From positions 1-64,000 of IMG/VR virus record IMGVR_UViG_3300027708_000025: 64,000 nucleotides of DNA; one strand, written 5' to 3'. The notes under the pieces are model-generated. The model saw only the letters and a program-made list of their open reading frames with translations, was not told the origin of the DNA and searched no databases. The stretch comes from a virus. This document shows, one piece after another, positions 62,099-64,000 of this stretch. Positions within the stretch are counted from its first letter, which is position 1; every line of letters starts with the position of its first letter. The position numbers and the translations under genes were made by a program.

Positions 62099-62722
62099 TT
62101 ATTCGTACATTACCGTACTTGTGCTTCCAAGTGCCCATTTTGCGTCAGTCTCTACAGACCAACGCTTTGTTGCTACTTTGAAATCAGGAACTTTTAATTC
62201 CTTGGGGTTGCTACTAGGTTCTAAAATCAGCATTCTATTGTTCGGCTGTGCCGCAAACTGACCATTGTCACATTTAATAAAGTTATAAGATTTATGGTCT
62301 TCAATATCTTCGCTGAATCCCGTATCTAGTATATTGAAATCTGGATGTGCAGAATCGACAGTAAACAAGTACTCGCCGTATCTCCAGTCACCAGCCTTAC
62401 TTTTAAATTTACATTTTTGAGATTGCAACTGCGCTTTTTTAATTACAGTAATGTCATATGATAAACAATCCCACAATTGTAAATGATCTAAAGGCATTTC
62501 TTCTGTTATTTTTTTCCAACAGAATGCGTGTAAAGGCAACTTGTCGTATAGTGCGCCGTATTCATTTAAATATGCTTCTATACGAAATGCTTGTCCCCTC
62601 AAACTCTTTATACTTATCCACCAGCAAGGAACTAATTCTCCGTGACCTTTTTCAAAGTCATAGAGAAATTCTTTGCGTACAAAGCATTTAACTGCGGGAA
62701 GATTTGCTACTATGTGTGCCAT
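62099..62722 (-). CDS. Conserved T4-like protein of unknown function
   Basis: 207 residues. 'HGELVPCWWISIKSLRGQAF' RIEAYLNEYGALYDKLPLHA, 'LQLWDCLSYDITVIKKAQLQ' and 'FTVDSAHPDFNILDTGFSED'. This pattern is familiar from cyanophage-type genomes. No known activity; mostly beta. Confidence 0.7.
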   Translation of the reverse strand: MAHIVANLPAVKCFVRKEFLYDFEKGHGELVPCWWISIKSLRGQAFRIEAYLNEYGALYDKLPLHAFCWKKITEEMPLDHLQLWDCLSYDITVIKKAQLQSQKCKFKSKAGDWRYGEYLFTVDSAHPDFNILDTGFSEDIEDHKSYNFIKCDNGQFAAQPNNRMLILEPSSNPKELKVPDFKVATKRWSVETDAKWALGSTSTVMYE

Positions 62723-62725
62723 GTT

Positions 62726-62875
62726 TTACCAATGCCTTATAACGCCTGCTATAATAAACAGGTTCGTTATTATATAGCAAAACACAATACATGTTCTGAT
62801 GATTGCAACTTTGTCCGACTCTTTGTCACATGTACTAGATTTGTGTCCTAGTGCTTTTGCCCACAGCCGCCACAT
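62726..62875 (-). CDS. Small conserved membrane protein
   Basis: 49 residues, missed by size limits. 'MWRLWAKALGHKSSTCDKES' DKVAIIRTCIVF then a membrane span ending FIIAGVIRHW. The 'KALGxKxSxxDxESDKVAxIRT' start and 'NLFIIAGVIRHW' end match short proteins I recall from T4-like cyanophages. Starts three bases after the upstream stop. Confidence 0.7.
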   Translation of the reverse strand: MWRLWAKALGHKSSTCDKESDKVAIIRTCIVFCYIITNLFIIAGVIRHW

Positions 62876-62877
62876 GG

Positions 62878-63174
62878 TTATTGAGTGCAAGTTCTTTCAC
62901 GATAGATTCTTCCATCGGATTGTTGAATTTCTTTCCAATCAGTACACACTTGAGGTGACTGTTGAATTATAACAGGCTGTTGCTGAACATATATTGGTTG
63001 CTGTTGAACATATATGGGTTGTTGTCGTGCGATTTCGTACCCAATGACACCACCTATAATTGTAGGTCCAATCCAACTGTATGGTCTAAGTCCATAACCG
63101 TGATGATAACCATGGTGCTGTGCAAATGATGAAGCAGACACCATTAACAAAAATACAGTTAATATTTTTTTCAT
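62878..63174 (-). CDS. Exported Gln/His-rich protein
   Basis: 98 residues. Signal peptide 'MKKILTVFLLMVSASSFA', His/Gly start, a glycine-zipper-like 'IGPTIIGGVIGYEIARQ', three QQPIYV-type repeats and two Cys at the end. Resembles small surface proteins of Proteobacteria. Exported; role unknown. Confidence 0.55.
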   Translation of the reverse strand: MKKILTVFLLMVSASSFAQHHGYHHGYGLRPYSWIGPTIIGGVIGYEIARQQPIYVQQQPIYVQQQPVIIQQSPQVCTDWKEIQQSDGRIYRERTCTQ

Positions 63175-63186
63175 TTGTTAATCCTT

Positions 63187-63987
63187 TTATCCACACTTTT
63201 TACGTTTAACATTAGTTAGTGCACCAAAATCAACTGGCCATTCTTGACCAGGTTCTAACTCTTTTGCTTTAGATGGAAATAAGTACTTTACACCAGCTTG
63301 TTTTTCTATTTCTGAGATTGGCACACGATATACACGCATGTCATTTCCGAGATTTGGATATGGTGGTACATGCGGAAATTTCCATCCAGCAACCTCATGT
63401 GTTGTATTATTGATTACAATTTTATAATAACCATGTGGAACAACAACACCATTCCCAATTGTTTTATCACCAGCACCATAAAATGCACCAACGTATATAG
63501 TAAAAGGTTGATTTAGCTGAACTGCCCAACCACGAACAGAAGTTTCGAGTAATTTCCAAACACCACGATTTAGTGAACCTGCTTGTGGATACATGTTTGT
63601 CATTAGGAAAGATTCATATTCAACTTGAACATCCCAAGACAAATCACCATCTGGTGCCGCATGACCTTTGTCGTAACCCGTGCCAACATAATCATCTGGA
63701 CGTGGACCATTAGGTACTGATTGATCTGCAACAAATGCATTAGTACGTGCTACACAACCCAATGCATTCGGAGGAGTTAATTCGTATGTTACAAACTTTG
63801 GAATCTTTGCTTGTTCATCATATCCAACAAGATATGCTTCTCTGCAAATTGGCTGAACATTTTGCACAACAGGGAATCCATAAGGCGCATGAACCGCACA
63901 TGCTTGAGGTGATAAAGGCGCACGTTGAGTCCATGCAAATGCATTAAATGATAATAAGATGAATAACGATACTAATATTTTTTTCAT
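63187..63987 (-). CDS. Secreted DNA/RNA non-specific endonuclease
   Basis: 266 residues. Signal peptide 'MKKILVSLFILLSFNAFA', then the nuclease core: 'GYDKGHAAPDGDLSWDVQVE' with the catalytic His of the DRGH-type motif (here DKGH), and 'TNMYPQAGSLNRGVWKLLET' with the metal-binding Asn and Glu. NucA/Serratia-type enzymes cut DNA and RNA outside the cytoplasm. In a phage it could destroy incoming rival DNA in the periplasm or free released DNA. Four cysteines suggest disulfides. Complete within the window. Confidence 0.85.
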   Translation of the reverse strand: MKKILVSLFILLSFNAFAWTQRAPLSPQACAVHAPYGFPVVQNVQPICREAYLVGYDEQAKIPKFVTYELTPPNALGCVARTNAFVADQSVPNGPRPDDYVGTGYDKGHAAPDGDLSWDVQVEYESFLMTNMYPQAGSLNRGVWKLLETSVRGWAVQLNQPFTIYVGAFYGAGDKTIGNGVVVPHGYYKIVINNTTHEVAGWKFPHVPPYPNLGNDMRVYRVPISEIEKQAGVKYLFPSKAKELEPGQEWPVDFGALTNVKRKKCG

Positions 63988-64000
63988 GCCGCTTTCCCCC

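Overview
The window is a 64 kb piece of a T4-like myovirus genome from an AT-rich phage. The evidence is a T4-type baseplate, tail and replication gene set: gp6, gp25, gp5, gp53, gp48, gp4, gp26, gp32, gp59, gp33, RNase H, PhoH and a ClpP-like protease. Many small conserved proteins resemble those I know from marine and freshwater T4-like phages of the cyanophage type. There is no integrase, rRNA operon or host housekeeping backbone. The host is probably a Gram-negative bacterium, and I favour a betaproteobacterium. The phage tmRNA tag (ANDSRFALAA) is close to the betaproteobacterial ANDERFALAA type, and one small protein resembles the BPSL0761 family. Both points are inference.

Layout. 1-6536 (minus): baseplate wedge and hub genes, with a small basic protein and a P-loop protein inserted. 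6573-14094 (plus): head completion nuclease, tail tube-family protein, gp26, a gp51/GpE-like protein, a holin candidate and a 1455-aa tail protein with an M23 peptidase domain. 14.1-16.8 kb (minus): gp32, gp59, gp33, and a secreted SleB-type hydrolase. 17.1-24.4 kb (minus): a compact nucleotide-sugar, glycosyltransferase and methyltransferase operon. 24.4-24.75 kb: a circularly permuted, two-piece tmRNA gene with its own promoter. 24.8-29.6 kb: nuclease, PhoH, phosphoesterase and deoxynucleotidase-type genes. 29.7-38.2 kb: many small accessory genes in short operons, each behind a strong sigma70-like promoter, plus an envelope cassette (two lipoproteins and one exported protein). 38.2-44.4 kb: an array of 24 recognisable tRNAs covering every amino acid except Phe, with an initiator-like tRNA. 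It is interrupted by 2OG-Fe(II)/beta-hydroxylase-type oxygenases, a D,D-peptidase and several structured non-coding segments. 44.4-53.7 kb: MazG, small genes, RNase H, two GIY-YIG nucleases and exported proteins. 53.9-56.0 kb: a short plus-strand operon. 56-64 kb: GH19 endolysin, glycosyltransferase-like pair, ClpP-like protease, RuvC-like nuclease and a secreted nuclease.

How it fits together. Accessory genes are read from host-type TTGACA/TATAAT promoters, seven of which share an AACAAC...GTTGTT inverted repeat over the -35. Late genes sit near TATAAATA-like motifs and would depend on gp33 with a sigma factor encoded elsewhere. Four peptidoglycan enzymes (M23 tail protein, SleB, D,D-peptidase, GH19 lysin) plus a holin candidate cover entry and lysis. 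The lysin ribosome-binding site is locked in a perfect hairpin, as in T4 gene e. The tRNA array and tmRNA suggest broad reinforcement of translation late in infection.
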